Assembly: GCA_014529385.2 (NCBI GenBank)
Contig: CM043970.1
Span: 65,712,996 to 65,776,995 of the forward strand
DNA from: Adiantum capillus-veneris
Lineage: Eukaryota > Streptophyta > Polypodiopsida > Polypodiales > Pteridaceae
Direction of reading: 5' to 3'
Length of the DNA: 64,000 nucleotides
Shown: piece by piece, positions 1 to 11,640 of the stretch
Layout of the letters: every line of letters starts with the position of its first letter
Numbering within the stretch: the stretch's first letter is position 1
Program-made: the position numbers and the translations under genes
The notes under the pieces: generated by a model
What the model was told of the DNA's origin: nothing
Database searches by the model: none
The model's input: only the letters and a program-made list of their open reading frames with translations

Positions 1-1140
1 GGTTTGGTAAAAGTGCTATCAAGTCTAGAAGTAAAGATTGGGTATGTCATCAAGTTTTTAAAGATGAAGGACCATATTTTCTACACTATGTTAAAGAGTG
101 TGTGGTGCATGCGGAGTACAAGAGAGAAGAAGAAGAGTAGGCATGGAGTCTTAGTGGAGCTCTTAGTGAGGTTTCGGAATGCCTCACTACTCCTTATTGT
201 GTTATATGATTAAAAGAATAGATAAGGTTAATACGATCACTGTGATTGGTGTCTGGCCAACTGGCTGAATCCTAACATCTGTAATCATAAAACTTTTCAT
301 GTCTAAGAGTGGAGTTGTAAAAATATTAGGGCTCAAAGTTTCCAATGTACTAGGAGATCTTCAAGTTTCAAAGAGATTAGTTAGCTTTATTTTAATTTCA
401 AGAATGCAAATGATCCTTCCATCGCCTCACTTGCTTGCATCTGTATTTATGTTTTGTGCACAAGCATGATAATAGTGTACATCATCGCCTTATCACAACA
501 ATGCATAAGGAGCTTAGTACAATAAGGTGCACACTATTTGTCCATGTACACTTTCACTCTATTTGCACCTTAAAATTTGATAGAAATGAAAACAAAATAT
601 GGTCTCTTAGTTGTTTATTTTTGCAAGAGTTTTGGTCATCTAGCTAAACTGAAAGACATGGTCCAAAATTGTGGATGTGATGTGAAATCATGCATGTCAT
701 TGAGCTCTCTCATTCTCTCTCCCCAAAAGCACGGTTCTCTTTGAGCGAGCAGATTGTATTCAACCATTTACATGCTTCAGTCTATTCCCTTACACATAAT
801 CTATACCATACCAACCATTAGACTTAGCACCCACTTCTTTAAATGTGAGAACAAACATTCAGGTAGTGTAGGAGAGCCTCTTTTTGTATACACATTATGT
901 CCCTTGAAAAGTTGAGAGCATGAGAGCCATAACCTACTTGAATCCTAGACGTTTGATCACATCAAAATTGTTTTTCTTACATTTTAGTGCAGACCATGGT
1001 CTACATTTCTTTCTCTCCTAGAATCTTCATGAATTCAATCTGTCACTTCCGCCATTATATCCATGATACATAGTCTTAAAGCATGCTACATGATGTTGTA
1101 TTCGATCCCATAGGTCAATCTAACCTTTAAAGACAATGAT
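1..1140. other. Anonymous AT-rich sequence
   Basis: No coding frame longer than about 70 codons and no family motif on either strand. I see no repeat structure or RNA gene in this stretch. Confidence 0.5.
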
Positions 1141-1142
1141 TC

Positions 1143-1190
<48 letters not shown>

Positions 1191-1215
1191 CAAAAAAAAA
1201 AGAAGAAGAAGAAGC
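1141..1215. repeat. (CT)n tract followed by A-tract and (GAA)n
   Basis: About 24 CT units with one G interruption, then CCCC, ten A's and five GAA units. A composite purine/pyrimidine microsatellite. Confidence 0.9.
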
Positions 1216-1376
1216 TTTTAGGCCATTTTAATTGTTTCTATAACGTTAAAAATCCCACCCTCGTGTCCCTCCATGAGAAAGTATGCAAGCATGTAAGCAC
1301 TTGCGTTCAAGAATCAAGACTCACCACTACATTTTTTAGCCCTCTTATGTACTTCTCCTTATTCTTCTCCTTCTTG

Positions 1377-1383
<7 letters not shown>

Positions 1384-1434
<51 letters not shown>

Positions 1435-1530
1435 TGTGTGTGTGTGTGTGTGTGTGCGCGCGCTCTTTCCCCCTCTCAAAACTCATTAAATATTATTTGT
1501 CCCAATTATTTATTTTGGTGATGTTCAACG

Positions 1531-1564
<34 letters not shown>
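1384..1564. repeat. Compound (CT)n/(GT)n microsatellite and second (GT)n
   Basis: CT repeat 1384-1431 passes directly into GT repeat 1434-1456 ending in alternating CG; a second GT repeat lies at 1535-1564. Translations through it are low-complexity and not genes. Confidence 0.9.
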
Positions 1565-1569
<5 letters not shown>

Positions 1570-1840
1570 ATGCTATATAATAGGACAACCCCTTGCCATC
1601 AGTGTTTGGAGAAGGCTTGCCTAATCTTAGTGGCTGAGAGTCGAGATTAGCTGGTCTCTAACTGGGTTAACAGGAAGTAAAGCCAATAAAAATAGTCAAA
1701 AATTGCTCTAAAAATGTAGATCTTATTATTACTTTTGGTGTGTATCTTAATGGGGAGGAAATAGGCATTACAAATACATCACAAAGTGAAGGCCATTTTG
1801 GCTACAAAGGGCAGGTGCAAGGAGGGTGGCAAGGGCTTGG

Positions 1841-1843
<3 letters not shown>

Positions 1844-1901
<58 letters not shown>
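1844..1901. repeat. (GA)n microsatellite
   Basis: About 29 uninterrupted GA units. Confidence 0.95.
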
Positions 1902-1904
<3 letters not shown>

Positions 1905-2138
1905 GGGGCCGCCACTCTTTGTTAATATGCTTGCTTGCAAGCATCCTCTCTCATCGGTACTCTGTAGCGGTAGAAGGGAGGGTTACATATGGACATGTCA
2001 AGAGTTTAAGTTTTTTTAATGTGAATAAAGAAGCTATACAATATTATAAAACCAGAGAAAGAATCCCAAATTATTTCAAAGATTTAAAGCATTCGATAAA
2101 AATGGAATGATACAAAGATAGCATGCATAAGTTGAGAT

Positions 2139-2152
2139 CTCTCTCTCTCTCA

Positions 2153-2232
<80 letters not shown>

Positions 2233-2241
2233 TTAATACTA

Positions 2242-2297
<56 letters not shown>

Positions 2298-2365
2298 GCA
2301 CACACACACGCACACACACACGCACACACACAATAGTGTGTGTATGTGTGTGCGCGCGCACACAC
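2139..2365. repeat. Alternating (CT)n and (CA)n blocks, ending at the LINE-A duplication
   Basis: CT 2139-2168, CA 2169-2229, CT 2241-2284, CA with periodic CG 2285-2333, then GT/GC/AC alternation to 2365. The last part is the left edge of a 1.7-kb tandem duplication; the same GT/AC sequence recurs at 4079-4110. Confidence 0.9.
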
Positions 2366-2841
2366 GTGCCCCCTTTTGGAAAAAATACACATGCTATGAC
2401 ACATACAACTGTATCATAGTGCTCAAACTCTCTTATGTTACTTACATAGAGACACGAAATGATATAGATGGAGTGGGGAATTTAAAGGACCAATGAAGTG
2501 ATGAACATTCCACTTGTTGGCATCTCAAAGGCTTCCAAAAACCATGTGAAAAATGGAGCTTTTATCCCAGCTTCCATAGAAAAGATGAGGGCTCTAAGGG
2601 TTTCGACTCTGTTAATAATCGTGCTTTCTAAGCTGTTAATAATCGGGTTGTCTAAGCTATGATCAAACAGGGTTTCGTCGGCGTTAAGTCTGAGGGTCTG
2701 AAGGTCGGCGCTCAGGGTCTGAAGTGTTGAAGAGTAGAAGGTGTGGACTGTGTGCGACCTGGGGCTTACGTCCTGCTGCAAGGTGTGGTAGTGTGCGAGT
2801 CTTTAGGACAGCGTCTTCAGCCTTCAACAAGCTGTCAGCAA

Positions 2842-2880
<39 letters not shown>

Positions 2881-3095
2881 TTCCCCCCAAACACTACCGT
2901 GCACGCTACCTGCAAGCGACTCAGCGATTATTATCCTTCTGTGAAGACGATGCTCAACACGGCAGCGCAATTATTTGCCTTAATAAGCGCTATTTGAGCC
3001 TACCTAATAAGAAGATGTACACATGGAGATGTTGCGAGTAAGTTTTGTCGAGACTAGGAGCTGAGCAACACGCACGGTGTGTTAAGCAGCCGGCA

Positions 3096-3144
<49 letters not shown>

Positions 3145-4078
3145 ACTGCAGCACTTTGATTATTATCAGAGAGTATTGTAACCCTTGCAGTTACTTGGTG
3201 TCGGTGAGGACTGTCACCGCGCCATGGCGAGCTCCTCTAAGCCGTCCTACATCGAAGCAGTGTCACGCAAAGAGCAACCTGACGCTCTCAAGGCTATTGA
3301 GCCGACAGACGACCTTGTGAAACCTGGCGCCGATGATAGCGGGCAAAGCTCCCTTACTAATCTGAGTAAGGAGGAACTGAAACAAAGAAAGAAGCAGGTG
3401 GAAAAAGACCTAGCGGAAATCCTGTTTGCACTGTCATTAAACAAAAGGTCGCGTGAGGATTCAGCGACGTAGGAGGATGACGCTGAAGTGGCCAAAGGGG
3501 ATAGAGCTTTCCAAGAACTTAAGAAGGCACTCCCGTAGCGTGTCGAGGTGGAAGATGCTGTTACGGTGGTTGTTCCCCCTGGCATAGTGAAAAAGCAACT
3601 GGCGAACGAAAACTCTACTATGGTTTTCGGGTTTATGGGGAGAGTTCCCAATAGAATTGAGCTTTGTAATTGTCTTAGCAGTCCACTGGTGTTGAATCAA
3701 CACGGCTCGGTAATATTCACCCAATATATAGCAAAAGGATTCGTGTCAGTTCAATTCAACGATAGTGCAATGGTTGAGAAGGTTTTGGCGAAAAGCCCGC
3801 TGTTCTTCAATCGTGCGCCGGTGTGCGTGCTCCCTTGGGACCCTCTGTTTGAATCTAACAAGGCATTCAAGGATCTCTGCCCAGTATGGGTGGAGTTTGG
3901 AAACCTCCCATTATGGCTTAGGAAGAACTTAAAGGACCTCGGAGTCTCGCTTGGTGATCCATTATTTGTCCCATTTCCCAGAGCCTTGGGGTAGCAGCAA
4001 ACAAGGTATGTATTTGGTGGGATCTGAGGAAGCCACAGCCAAAGAATTTGGTGGTGAATGTTGGGGCAGGGCTAAATA
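2342..4078 (+). mobile_element. LINE-A 5' segment, upstream tandem copy (3'-truncated)
   Basis: This 1.74-kb stretch repeats nearly base for base at 4079-5790. It holds the LINE-A 5' region with two poly-C tracts (2846-2877 and 3099-3144) and the first part of ORF1. It stops abruptly at 4077 inside ORF1, where GT repeat and the next copy begin. Loss of the 3' part is unusual for a LINE, since reverse transcription failures truncate the 5' end. Tandem duplication of one insertion, by slippage or unequal exchange in the GT repeat, explains it better than two insertions. Confidence 0.85.
3224..3994 (+). pseudogene. LINE-A ORF1 fragment (DUF4283 type), upstream copy
   Basis: Starts MASSSKPSYIEAV at 3224, as does the downstream copy at 4935. 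The frame is broken by TAG at 3470-3472, where the downstream copy has CAG, by TAG at 3536-3538, which both copies share, and by loss of one G in a G-run near 3991 that shifts frame just before the end. The part after 3548 matches the DUF4283 nucleic-acid-binding domain of plant LINE ORF1 proteins. The zinc knuckle lies beyond the truncation and is absent. It is a dead duplicate. The shared TAG predates the duplication; the 3470 TAG and the frameshift came after. Confidence 0.85.
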
Positions 4079-4824
4079 GTGTGTGTGTGTGTGTGTGTGC
4101 GCACACACACGTGCCCCCTTTTGGAAAAAATACACATGCTATGACACATACAACTGTATCATAGTGCTCAAACTCTCTTATGTTACTTACATAGAGACAC
4201 GAAATGATATAGATGGAGTGGGGAATTTAAAGGACCAATGAAGTGATGACCATTCCACTTGTTGGCATCTCAAAGGCTTCCAAAAACCATGTGAAAAATG
4301 GAGCTTTTATCCCAGCTTCCATAGAAAAGATGAGGGCTCTAAGGGTGTCGGCTCTGTTAATAATCGTGATGTCTAAGCTGTTAATAATCGGGTTGTCTAA
4401 GCTATGATCAAACAGGGTTTCGTCGGCGTTAAGTCTGAGGGTCTGAAGGTCGGCGCTCAGGGTCTGAAGTGTTGAAGAGTAGAAGGTGTGGACTGTGTGC
4501 GACCTGGGGCTTACGTCCTGCTGCAAGGTGTGGTAGTGTGCGAGTCTTTAGGACAGCGTCTTCAGCCTTCCACAAGCTGTCAGCAAGGGCCCCCCCCCCC
4601 CCCCCCAAACACTACCGTGCACGCTACCTGCAAGCGACTCAGCGATTATTATCCTTCTGTGAAGACGATGCTCAACACGGCAGCGCAATTATTTGCCTTA
4701 ATAAGCGCTATTTGAGCCTACCTAATAAGAAGATGTACACATGGAGATGTTGCGAGTAAGTTTTGTCGAGACTAGGAGCTGAGCAACACGCACGGTGTGT
4801 TAAGCAGCCGGCAGTGCATCTCCC

Positions 4825-4855
<31 letters not shown>

Positions 4856-4934
4856 ACTGCAGCACTTTGATTATTATCAGAGAGTATTGTAACCCTTGCA
4901 GTTACTTGGTGTCGGTGAGGACTGTCACCGTGCC

Positions 4935-6092
4935 ATGGCGAGCTCCTCTAAGCCGTCCTACATCGAAGCAGTGTCAGGCAAAGAGCAACCTGACGCTCTC
5001 AAGGCTATTGAGCCGACAGACGACCTTGTGAAACCTGGCGCCGATGATAGCGGGCAAAGCTCCCTTACTAATCTGAGTAAGGAGGAACTGAAACAAAGAA
5101 AGAAGCAGGTGGAAAAAGACCTAGCGGCAATCCTGTTTGCACTATCATTAAAGAAAAGGTCGCGTGAGGATTCAGCGACGCAGGAGGATGATGCTGAAGT
5201 GGCCAAAGGGGATAGAGCTTTCCAAGAACTTAAGAAGGCACTCCCGTAGCGTGTCGAGGTGGAAGATGCTGTTACGGTGGTTGTTCCCCCTGCCATAGTG
5301 AAAAAGCAACTGGCGAACGAAAACTCTACTATGGTTTTCGGGTTTATGGGGAGAGTTCCCAATAGAATTGAGCTTTGTAATTGTCTTAGCAGTCCACTGG
5401 TGTTGAATCAACACGGCTCGGTAATATTCACCCAATATATAGCAAAAGGATTCGTGTCAGTTCAATTCAACGACAGTGCAATGGTTGAGAAGGTTTTGGC
5501 GAAAAGCCCGCTGTTCTTCAATCGTGCGCCGGTGTGCGTGCTCCCTTGGGACCCTCTGTTTGAATCTAACGAGGCATTCAAGGATCTCTGCCCAATATGG
5601 GTGGAGTTTGGAAACCTCCCATTATGGCTTAGGAAGAACTTAAAGGACCTCGCAGTCTCGCTTGGTGATCCATTATTTGTCCCATTTGCCAGAGCCTTGG
5701 GGGTAGCAGCAAACAAGGTATGTATCTGGTGGGATCTGAGGAAGCCACAGCCAAAGAATTTGGTGGTGAATGTTGGGGCAGGGCTAAAGATCATTCCTCT
5801 TAACTTTAACACCTTCTTCGGGGCCTGCTTCAAATGCAACAAATTTGGACATTATGCGAGGGCGTGTCCCGCTAAGGTGCTAAAGCCTATAGAGAAGAGA
5901 AGCGAATCACAGGCTACCCCACATGGTGCCACTAATACAGGAGATACAATAAAGAAGCCTATTGGAGATCTTGGCAAAGCAGAGGGTGGGAAAAATAAAG
6001 TCAACTCGAATAAAGATGTGGAGAAACAAGAGCATGGCAACTGGGGTAAGGGCAAGACCACCCAAAGCTACTGCTTTTCATCCACCGCTTAG
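4935..6092 (+). pseudogene. LINE-A ORF1: DUF4283 plus CCHC zinc knuckle
   Basis: Frame from ATG 4935 to TAG 6092, about 385 codons, broken once by TAG at 5247-5249 (context LP-stop-RVEVED). Residues about 105-280 carry DUF4283 features, including FVSVQFND, CVLPWDPLF and WVEFGNLPLWL. A CX2CX4HX4C knuckle (CFKCNKFGHYARAC) is encoded at about 5827-5868, followed by a Lys/Glu-rich tail. In plant LINEs this protein coats the element RNA. The frame continues beyond 6092 into the endonuclease, so the terminal TAG may itself be a mutated sense codon. Confidence 0.85.
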
Positions 6093-6980
6093 AAAAGAAC
6101 GGCCACCCCAGTAATGCAGAAGATTGTGATGTCTCCAACTATTAGGTCAAAAGAGGAGGGATGGCAGCAAGTATCTCATATTTCATGTAAACGGTTCAAA
6201 GCAAAGGCTAGGGCTAAAAACCCGGATACTCTCTCTATTCATTCTTGGAATGTGAAGGGACTAAAAACCCGAAAGAAGGGCACTCTCTTCTGGGAGGAAG
6301 TGAAGGAAGATAAGGCAGTCAATTGCTGGGTCATCCAAGAACACCATTTGGATGCCCGGTGCAAGAGAAAACAGGCTATAGGAAAAAAAATTATCTTTTA
6401 TGGAGAAGGAAGCGACAGTTTCAGTGGTGTCTTGTCCATTGCTGACAGAGATTTGGATCCAAAGGTGGTTCTTAACCACCCCTCCGGAAGAGTCCTTGGT
6501 GTTAGAATCAGATGGGACAATCAACCTATCACCATAGTAAATGTGTACGGCCCCTGCAATGCAAAGGATAGAGCTAAACTGTGGATGCAGCTCAGGGATA
6601 CTCCAATCAAAGGGGAGTGACTGATGGTTGGAGATTTCAATATGGTCGAGAAAAGCAAGGACAGAATAGGCTCCACCAGTCTACTGGCTGACTCATAAAA
6701 GTCTAAATGGCTGAGATTATGTGAGAAGTGGGCTATGATTGACTTTTGGGAAGTGGGCCCATGGAACAGTATGCCTGGATTCACCTACACAAGCCTTTAG
6801 TATGCCCGCACTGCCTCCCGACTGGATAGATGCTACTGCTCTCATCAAGCCGACTGGATTTCATCGACGTTAGAGATGAAGGTAATCTCAACAAAAATCC
6901 TCTCTGATCACATGCCATTACACGTACAACTCAAGAAAGAAAAAGGGGGGGGAGCAATCCCCGAGAGGGGAGAAAAAGCT
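6093..6980 (+). pseudogene. LINE-A ORF2 endonuclease domain
   Basis: The exonuclease-endonuclease-phosphatase fold is readable in one frame: WNVKGL (about 6246), catalytic-Glu segment IQEHH, VNVYGP, VGDFNMV, SRLDR and the C-terminal SDHMPLH. In-frame stops are TGA 6618-6620 just before LMVGDFN (Trp expected), TAA in GSTSLLADS-stop-KSKW, and TAG 6798-6800 in FTYTSL-stop-YARTASRLDR (Gln fits). This domain nicks target DNA to prime reverse transcription. The motif residues are present, but the chain cannot be made whole. Confidence 0.88.
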
Positions 6981-6999
6981 TCCGGTTACAGGGACACAC

Positions 7000-9126
7000 T
7001 TGTTCAAAGACCCTCTCTTCAGAAGCATCACCAAAAAAGTGTTGGGAAAGCTCAAGAAAGATGTGGGGATGAATAAACCTAGTGCTTGGAATGTATTTGT
7101 TCGGAGTGTACAAAAAGCTATAAAAACTTCAGGTTCTCGGGTAAAAAAAGCCAATGAGGCACATTTCAAACAGCTCATAGAGGAGGTAGTGCAATTAGCC
7201 TCTAAGGAAGGCTGCCGGACCGGCTACCGAAGATGAGCACAAGCGATGGCTTGAAGCTAAATCTCACCTGGCCAACGAACAGTTGAAGGAAATCAAGAAG
7301 GCAAGATTTCTATCTAGGGAAACTTTCCTGCAACCAAAGCCTTCTAACCAAGCACATTTTTTTAGGGCTCTGAAGGTGAGGAAAAGTCGAGGTCGCATGC
7401 AAAGGGCTCGAGGATGAGAAAGGGAATACAATTCAAAACCAAGATGAGATGGCTGCACTTATGCTCAAGTATCTGAGCTAGATTATTGGCCAGCCAGAGA
7501 CCCAATCTCAGGAAGTGGAAGAAGCCCGGGCGTCTTTACTTGGAAGTGTTTAAAAGAGGGTTCCCCAGGAGGAAGCCGTCCGCATGGAAAAGGCCTTCTC
7601 TGAGGAAGAATGCTCAGCGGCACTAAAAGCTCTTGGCAATGAAAAGTCCCCCGGCTGGGGTGGACTGACGGCTGAATTTTTTCAGGGAATTTTGGGATGA
7701 TCTCAAGGGTCTAGTCACACGGATGGCCAATCTAGTTGTTTGCGAAGAGTCGTTGGATGCAAGTGTTAAGAGAGGGCTTATCAAGCCCATCCCCAAACAG
7801 ATTTTCTGCTCTCAACTTAAACTTTGGCGTCCCATTATGATGATGTCAGTAGCATACAAAATTATTGCCAAGGAGATAGCTCTCAGACTTGCCCCCCTAA
7901 GTCGGATCATCTCTCCCCATCATCACGGGTTCATTAAAGGGAGATCTATATATGATAATATCTTGGAAGCAATGGTAAGAATAGAGTATGCATCCTTCTC
8001 CAAGCAAGAGTGCATCTTGCTGCAGTTCGATCTCGACAAAGCCTATGATAGGATAGAATGGTCCTATATAGAAGAAGTCATGGGAACTCTAGGCTTTGGG
8101 CCCCGCCTTTGTCGCCTCATACGCACACTAGGTGGTGGCAGCCAATCAGAGCTCCTGTTTAATGATAGAATTGTGGGATATTTTGAGGTTAAAAGGTCTA
8201 TTAAGCAAGGTTGTCCCCTGGCCCCCTTGCTATTCGCCATCGGGTCGCATCCTCTCATTACAATGCTCGAAGCTAGTGCTGCGCGAGGAGAGATTCAAGG
8301 TCTGGCATTGCCGGGCAACGACCAGCTACTAGTCAAAATTTTCGCAGATGATTCGCTCCTATTCTTGAGGGCGTGCCCTCAAGTTGTCAGGAGAGCTCTG
8401 GAGATTGTGCAAACATTTGTCGTGGCCTCGGGATCCAAGTGCAATATAGAGAAGTGAAGACTAATCTCCCTGTCGGAGAACGACTCTGTTGACCCTGCAG
8501 TCTGGTCAGGAGAGATTATCTCAAAAGGGAGTATATTTAGACACCTGGGAGCCCCCGTAGGGGTGGATGTAACCCACATTCAAAGATTTCAATGGGCCAT
8601 GGAAAAAATAAGTGCCAAAATGAGAAGGTGGGAGTTTGTTCTCCTATCCTTCCAAAGCCGGATTAGAGTGATCAATGCCTTTATGATCCCGTATATTGCT
8701 TTCCTTAGCCCCGTGCTCAAGATGGCTAAGTGTAACTGGAAAGGATTCTTAAAACCTGTGAAAAGGTTTCTTTGGAAGAACAACATGAAATCCTCTCGGC
8801 CATGGCAGTGGGCTAGATGGGAGGTAGTTGCTTGCCCGGTAGACCAAGGAGGGCTCGGCATTCTTAACCCTATGTCTCATGCTGAGGCCCTTTGTGCCAA
8901 ATTTATGGTCTCATTGGCTAACCAAGACCAAGCTTGGGCTATCATGACCAAGGAGATTCTTGATGCAGCAAAACTGGGATCAAAAGGGGGAAAGTGGCAG
9001 GGGGTTGTGATGCACGACAAACTTCTCGCCCCGAAGTGGTCCTATCTTAGATCTGGTGGACTCTCAGGGGAGCTGATGAGGAAGTGCACTAAACTGATGC
9101 TGAAGTTCTGGAATGGGGGGAAGTAA
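7000..9126 (+). pseudogene. LINE-A ORF2 reverse transcriptase
   Basis: A linker (about 7000-7650) leads to the RT. KSPGWGGLTAEFF is followed by an extra T in a T-run near 7680 that shifts the frame. The main open part is 7681-8457, with HHHGFIKGRSIYDNI, the first-Asp motif FDLDKAYDRIEW, QGCPLAPLLF and the active-site box FADDSLLF. A TGA at 8455-8457 interrupts the same frame, which runs on as thumb and connection to 9126 (LGAPVG, WARWEVVACPVDQGGLGI). Both catalytic Asp motifs are intact. Clearly the L1-type plant LINE RT. Confidence 0.92.
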
Positions 9127-9379
9127 CCAGATACTTTAAGAGCTCCATATTACACTGGTCCCCTTCGCTCTCTAAAATATTGGGGCCGCCGCAAAGCCCT
9201 TACTGGACAGAAATGGCCAGGAAGGTGAATAACAAGGGGCTCGTTCGACTAGAGCAATTCTGGGATGGCAACATGAAGTGCTGGAAAACTGCTGACTCTT
9301 TAACCATCCATTTTTCAACTGGATGGTTTTGAGATCTTACTAGTCTATAGGGTGATTAAAGAGCTTGATAAGGTGGTGA

Positions 9380-10041
9380 TGCCAATTTGTGAATCCAACT
9401 TTGAATGGGATGCTTGGAGATGACCAGGGAGTAGACTCTTTGAGAAAACACACTCTAAAGGCATTTACCATGCATTAATGCACGAGGCTAATTGGTGTAG
9501 CCCCCTCAACAAATTATGGAAAAGGCACTGGACGGCAAAACAATGAGAGGGAGTCATGGAGAACATCTGGAAGCCAAGATGGCCTCAGTATATGAAGATA
9601 TTCCTGTGGAAAGTGATGTGGGGTGCTCTGATGACGGGCATAAAGATACAAGAAAGAGACATCGGGTCCGATCGTTGCTCGGGGTGCAGAATAGCCAGTG
9701 AAGACGTAGCCCACCTGTTCATGGGATGCCAGGAAATCAGGGGCATGGCTGGGAAAATATGCAAGTGCATTCAAAGGACATGGCAAATTAAGTTCTTCAA
9801 GAATGATCTGTTCTTTGGTAGTAACAGGATGGGAAGTCCTGCTCTTCTAGTCTGCACTCAAGTAATCAGGTACTACTTCTTGCACCATATTTGGCAAGCA
9901 AGGAACCGCCGCGTGTTTGAGGGGGATCTAGCTGTGGCAAGCTTTCATGAAATCACGCAAGAGAGCAGATTGATGATCTACATGATCAGATGCAAACAAG
10001 CCTCAGAGGAGTGGTCTAGAACAATACATAACATCTTGTAA
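9380..10041 (+). pseudogene. LINE-A ORF2 C-terminal zf-RVT region
   Basis: After a frame break near 9127-9400, the open frame from 9556 encodes the reverse-transcriptase zinc-binding domain of plant LINEs: FLWKVMWGALMTG, CSGCRIASEDVAHLFMGC, then an aromatic/basic tail ending at TAA 10041. The C-X2-C, H and C ligands are visible. The domain is thought to help RNA or target binding. Confidence 0.85.
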
Positions 10042-10197
10042 TAAGTAAAGCCAAGGAGTAGGAGTGGTTTCTCTGCCAAGCAGATTACATGTAATCCTTT
10101 GACCCTCAAGGCTCGGTCTGACCTTGAGGATTGGTGTATATTTCTGTTCTTAATACTATCCACTCACAATTGTGAGTTTTGCAAAAAAAAAAAAAAA
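10042..10197 (+). other. LINE-A 3' UTR and poly(A) tail
   Basis: A 140-bp non-coding tail contains a GA-CCTCAAGG / CCTTGAGG inverted pair around 10101-10130, then 15 A's at 10183-10197. This marks the 3' end of the LINE and sets its orientation. Confidence 0.85.
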
Positions 10198-11640
10198 CTT
10201 TGTTTTTTGTGTTCACCTTATAATTTAGGGTTATACAAACCACCTTTTTTAAGCCATAAACTCAAATAGTGTTCCCTCTTTCCCCCCACAAGTATTATCA
10301 AATCGATGTATTCTCCATGATACGTGTCCTACATGCGTATCAATGGCTCTGAATGTATTAGATCATGATTAACAACATATGCTCAAATCAATGACTGATG
10401 GATATTTATAATAGGATAATTACTCTATTGTTTCAATTCCAATGCTTATAACTTTAATTCCATTGCATGTAACTTCAATTCTTTTTGAGTATGATAAAAC
10501 CCATGTGCTACATGAGTATATCCACCACGAAAAAGTAAGTGTATACCTATAGTAGGAATGTGTAGCTCCATCTATCCCATTGTTAGCGGGTTGCTGCGAT
10601 CAATGTCTATAGCATAGCTATTTGGAATGAACATAATATGTCAATACACAGGGAAGTGACCTGGATGGGGCACAAAGACTCTTTGATGTTGTCAGTCCTC
10701 AAGAAGTGAACCTAGCAAGCAAACATGTCAACTCAACAAGAAAATCACCACTTTGATAAAAAAAATATGTCTTTGTTCTTACTCGTCGCTCTTGGTCATC
10801 ACGCCATTTTGTCGACTAAACGAACTTGGATAATCACGAAACTTTAAGGGAAGTTAAATTCCTGGGGAGTCCACTATGTACAAATTGCATATATAATGTG
10901 CAAACAAGAGGTATTTAAATAATCCCTTACCTATATATTTTCAACTTTAAGGGAAGTTAAATTCCTCGGAAGTCCACTAAGTACAAATTGCATATATCAT
11001 GTGCAAACAAGAGGTATTTGAATCATCCCTTACCTATATATTTTCAAGTATTTTATGTACCCCTTATGTATGCATTTTTGTAATAAAACTAGCCCTTATG
11101 TATGAAAATTTTCATCTTCTCAATTTAAAAACCCTTTATGTAAGTACATTTTTTTTGTAAATGTACCTAATTATAAATCTCTTATCTTGTTCTCACATGC
11201 TATCTTACATAGTGAACACCCCTGGGTTAAATTACATATAGGGGAACAAATGTACCGAGTCTGATGGCGATCTGTCAAGGTACCAAAATCACGATCTATC
11301 TTGTACCAAAAAAAAAATTTGCTAGAACAACATGAATAAGTTGCCCTAAAGTCTAATAACACTCTCCTATGGTCAAAATGTCAAAAAACATTGAATTCGG
11401 CAGTCAAATTTACAGATAAGACTCATTGACACGTTGTTGCAAACCACAACAAAACTTGAAATGCATATATTTAATTGAAAGAGCAAGAGACTAGGACACA
11501 ATGCGCTTTATGGATTGAATTTAGATTACCAAATGAAGAGAAAAATGAGTTACAAGTTGTAGCTAAGTAGCTGCGTACTATCGTACGTACACAAAGCTCT
11601 TCCAAAATTCAAAAGATAAGTTACAAGGTGTGTGTTCAAA
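10198..11640. other. AT-rich non-coding stretch
   Basis: No convincing coding frame. It includes the 103-bp tandem repeat listed separately and several degenerate CCCTTATGTATG words near 11055-11145. Confidence 0.5.
10840..11045. repeat. Tandem duplication, 103-bp unit
   Basis: Unit 10840-10942 (AACTTTAAGGGAAGTTAAAT...) is repeated at 10943-11045 with a few substitutions. No coding content. Confidence 0.9.

Larger units (their letters stand above)
4079..10197 (+). mobile_element. LINE-A, L1-type non-LTR retrotransposon
   Basis: A long degenerate plant L1-type element: 5' region with poly-C tracts (4590-4606, 4826-4855), ORF1 with DUF4283 and CCHC knuckle, apurinic-type endonuclease, reverse transcriptase, C-terminal zf-RVT region, a 140-bp 3' UTR and a 15-nt poly(A) tail at 10183-10197. 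ORF1 and the endonuclease share one frame with a TAG between them (6090-6092), as in plant LINEs whose gag-like and pol parts are fused. No target-site duplication could be assigned because the 5' end lies in GT repeat. Several stops and frameshifts make it non-autonomous. Confidence 0.9.

Noticed and set aside
1263-2404. Long frames rich in Ser-Leu, Cys-Val or Arg-Glu repeats
   Set aside because: They are translations of CT, GT and GA microsatellites with no unique coding sequence. The same applies near 34.4-36 kb, 41 kb, 50.7 kb and 62.3 kb.
2724-3320. Proline-rich frames across the poly-C tracts
   Set aside because: Poly-C translated as poly-Pro in LINE-A 5' sequence; tract length differs between the tandem copies, so no frame is kept.
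11171-11362. Small minus-strand frame
   Set aside because: Short, no motif, AT-rich background; not distinguishable from chance.
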